From assembly GCA_031213475.1 (NCBI GenBank), contig JARUPZ010000024.1:186001-250000 (forward strand): DNA of 64,000 nucleotides, read 5' to 3'. Below the pieces are notes generated by a model that made no database searches, was not told the DNA's origin, and was given only the letters and a program-made list of their open reading frames with translations. The translations under genes and the position numbers were made by a program. This document shows positions 61,743 to 64,000 of the stretch, piece by piece. The stretch comes from Nereocystis luetkeana. Lineage: Eukaryota > Sar > Phaeophyceae > Laminariales > Laminariaceae. Numbering within the stretch: the first letter of the stretch is position 1; every line of letters begins with the position of its first letter.

Positions 61743-62046
61743 ACGACGGCCGATGCTTGGTAGGCGATCCGCGTGCCTACTAAGATCAAATTCGTGGGTT
61801 CAAGTATCACCGAGTGCATGCTACAGTAGTAAGGACATTTTCTTGCGTGAAAATATATGATTAGAGGCAAACGCGAAAGCGTGAGTTAGTTGGCAAAATT
61901 CGATGAAAAATCGACGAGCAGTGGGAATGCTGCATTGTATGCGCGATTAAAATGAAGGCACGTACCGGGGGGCAGCCGGATAACCACACCTACCTCTGAC
62001 CACGGCTTGTCCAGAAGAAGAAGATCGCTGAGGGTAAAAACCGCCC
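61743..62046 (+). mobile_element. tRNA-derived SINE, copy 3
   Basis: Head GATGCTTGGTAGGCGATCCG with a degenerate A box and the B-box-like GGGTTCAAGTATCACC. The family body is GAAAAATCGACGAGCAGTGG, GGCACGTACCGGGGGG, ACCACGGCTTGTCCAGAAG, ending near GAGGGTAAAAACCGCC. Confidence 0.8.
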
Positions 62047-62370
62047 ACCAGCTATATTATATAATATATTCTGCCACGCTTAGTGTTGGCGCCCCGAGGA
62101 TGCCCAGCCCTCTTCGCACTGCTGGTTTGTGTTTGTGCGGGGGTATGTTCTTCTGGTGTGTGTTTATGTGTGTACAGCAGTATACTGTAGTAGTGTGGCT
62201 CTCTCTCTGTGCGTCTCTTCGTGTGTCGCTCTGAAACTTTGGGCAGAGCTATCTTTCGCTCAGAAGAAAAAAGCGCAAGCTATAAAAAAAAAAAAACGTG
62301 GGTGCAGGTCTAATCCGCCCACCCGGTGAGTTTTCGGGATCGTATGATCACGTGTCTGCACATAAAACGA

Positions 62371-62413
62371 CCCCCCCCCCCCCCCCCCACCCCCCCCCCC
62401 CCCCCCCCCCCCC
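62371..62413. repeat. Long C homopolymer tract
   Basis: Forty-two C residues broken by a single A at 62389. Length in the source molecule is uncertain because such runs are hard to sequence. Confidence 0.9.
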
Positions 62414-63400
62414 TACACACACAAACCTATCTTTCGAGCTTTCCTCGGTCTACACTCCTCGACAAAAAAAACAAAACGCTTGACGTTAAGGGGTTCTCGA
62501 GGAAATTTGTTCAAATCCGGTCAAATCTGTTCAAATCCGGTCAAAACGAAAATGACCTCACGTTTGTTCATAAGAAACCAAACAAAATCACCGAGAACAT
62601 CCACTGATTTGGGAATATATCGTCCACCAAAAAAATAAAAACTGATACAATGTCATCCAAAGATCCGCCTGAAACATAGATAGGTTCCGAACGGTATAAT
62701 ATAGTATATACATATATATTCCAAGGCGCGCCAAGGGGTCATTCTGTCGTGCAGGACAAATTTTTCTATATAATATTATGTATGTATGGTGGAATGAGGC
62801 CAATATTAACCGGATGGACCATACAAGCAGCGTGAGCCCTTTCACTGAGGAGGTATGATATGCTTGGAATTCGAGATAACTTCCTCGAGAAAGTAGGCCA
62901 TGTTTGTTTCTAGATGTCATCGTGAGCTAATCTCGTGAGGTGTTGGGATATATATCTCGAGGCTACTCGGCGGGGTTAGAGATGCACGAGCCCTGCGAGT
63001 ACTAGGAGTATAAAAACAGTACATACATGAGGCCCAAATACTGCGAGCCCTGGGAGCATGTGTGAGCATGTTAGAGAATTCCGAGTACAAGAAGTAGTCG
63101 CAGTATAAACACCCGAAATGATGGAGAAGTCATGGTATCAGGTATCAAGCGAATAATGTGAACACCCGTAAGTACTACAATAATTTAATTACTATTAATA
63201 CTCGCAGCACGTTATTATGGTCCCAGAAAACTGCCAGAATTTTAAGTAGTCCACTTGCCCCCCGCGAAAATGATTAGATCCAACTCTCACCTACCTGCGG
63301 GGCCATCCGTGAACGTTCACTGCAACATCGTAATGCATGTGGATGAATTATCGAAACGGTGAACAGATGTTTGAGGTATACACTTCATACTCCGAACATT
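62414..63400. other. Intergenic, nothing recognised
   Basis: Short duplicated text GTTCAAATCCGGTCAAA occurs at about 62508-62546. No coding frame is supported. Confidence 0.5.
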
Positions 63401-63662
63401 GTCGGCGTCCCGGTTGACTATTGATAGGTGGTCGGCGTGGGTCCTCACTGAGATCAATTTTGTAGGTTCGAGTCTCACCGAGTGCGTACCCGTGGGGACA
63501 TTTTCTTCCATAAAAATCGCAAGCGGCAAACGCGAGAGGATGCGTTACTTGCAACATTCAATGAAAACCGACGAGCATTGATCATGCTGACCAACATGAT
63601 ATTCGCGATAAAAATATAGGCTAGTACGGGAGCTTATCCAGAAGACAGCTGAGGATTAAACA
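63401..63662 (+). mobile_element. tRNA-derived SINE, copy 4
   Basis: Starts CGGCGTCCCGGTTGACTATT. The B-box-like text GGTTCGAGTCTCACC is the best conserved of the four copies. The body (GAAAACCGACGAGCATTGAT, GTACGGGAGCTTATCCAGAA) is more diverged and slightly shorter, and it ends near GAGGATTAAACAT. Confidence 0.75.
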
Positions 63663-64000
63663 TATTACGAGTTACCAGGTACGCTGGCAAATAAATGAAA
63701 ATTATGATAAAAACTAAAAAAAGTGAGAGTGTTTCATTGCTCCGAGTACTACTGTCATACTCGCACAGTAGTACTGTACTCGGATTACAACTAACTGTAC
63801 GAAATCCTGCCAGAAGTTGGCAGTATACCCGCAGCACAGAAAATCTCAAGTATGAAGGAAGGCTCATAACCTCGAGGGTCATGACCTGAAGGAATAATGC
63901 ATGTTCAGGCTTTGTCTTCTATGATGAGAAGAGATAGACGCAGAGGCGGCACCGAAGTGTCTGTGAAGATCACTTGTGATGAAGAAAGAAGATGGTTTGA

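Noticed and set aside
1..64000. CRISPR arrays or prokaryotic operons
   Set aside because: No regularly spaced short repeats and no ribosome-binding-site-linked gene strings; the genes have eukaryotic introns.

Overview
The window looks like nuclear DNA of a stramenopile alga, most likely a brown alga of the Ectocarpus type. This is an inference from content, without any search. The supporting observations are: intron-containing genes; a protein of tryptophan- and cysteine-rich 27-residue ankyrin-like units behind an F-box-like segment; telomere-type CCCTAA/TTAGGG repeats; and a large load of decayed LINE, SINE, LTR and MITE copies between a few genes. No bacterial operon, CRISPR array, rRNA gene or convincing functional tRNA gene was seen.

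Layout. 1-5.1 kb: non-coding, with one MITE that contains a smaller fold-back element. 5.17-5.60 kb: a 430-bp ATC-type microsatellite. 5.7-9.8 kb (+): a two-exon gene for a membrane-anchored protein with a GDPH-type (von Willebrand D / Root_cap-like) domain; its 2.6-kb intron holds a 5'-truncated LINE with 15-bp target duplications and a CCCTAA tail. 9.8-21.5 kb: mostly non-coding, with one SINE and one MITE. 21.9-23.6 kb (+): the F-box-like/ankyrin gene. 26.5-31.3 kb: the longest but decayed LINE copy, interrupted by two MITEs. 31.3-39.4 kb: no clear long gene, but several splice-bounded coding-looking patches, including a minus-strand Tudor-like segment at 36.7-37.25 kb. 39.77-43.98 kb: a non-autonomous LTR retrotransposon with intact long terminal repeats, a 5-bp target duplication and a gag-like zinc-knuckle pseudogene. 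44-52 kb: non-coding with three MITEs. 52.5-53.5 kb (-): a JmjC/cupin-type oxygenase gene. 57.2-58.0 kb: a GGGTC-rich tract. 58.4-60.6 kb: a third LINE copy. 61.7-63.7 kb: two more SINE copies.

The three best genes are unrelated in function and do not form a cluster: an extracellular/surface protein, a possible ubiquitin-ligase adaptor, and a 2-oxoglutarate oxygenase. The most informative signal is in the repeats. One LINE family is present in three differently damaged copies. A tRNA-derived SINE family has four copies. One MITE family has three copies, each with a perfect 4-bp target duplication. Other small inverted-repeat families occur as pairs. A nine-base near-palindrome, TACCWGGTA, is scattered about thirty times more often than chance predicts. 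Exon limits were placed by eye from splice consensus and phase and should be read as models.
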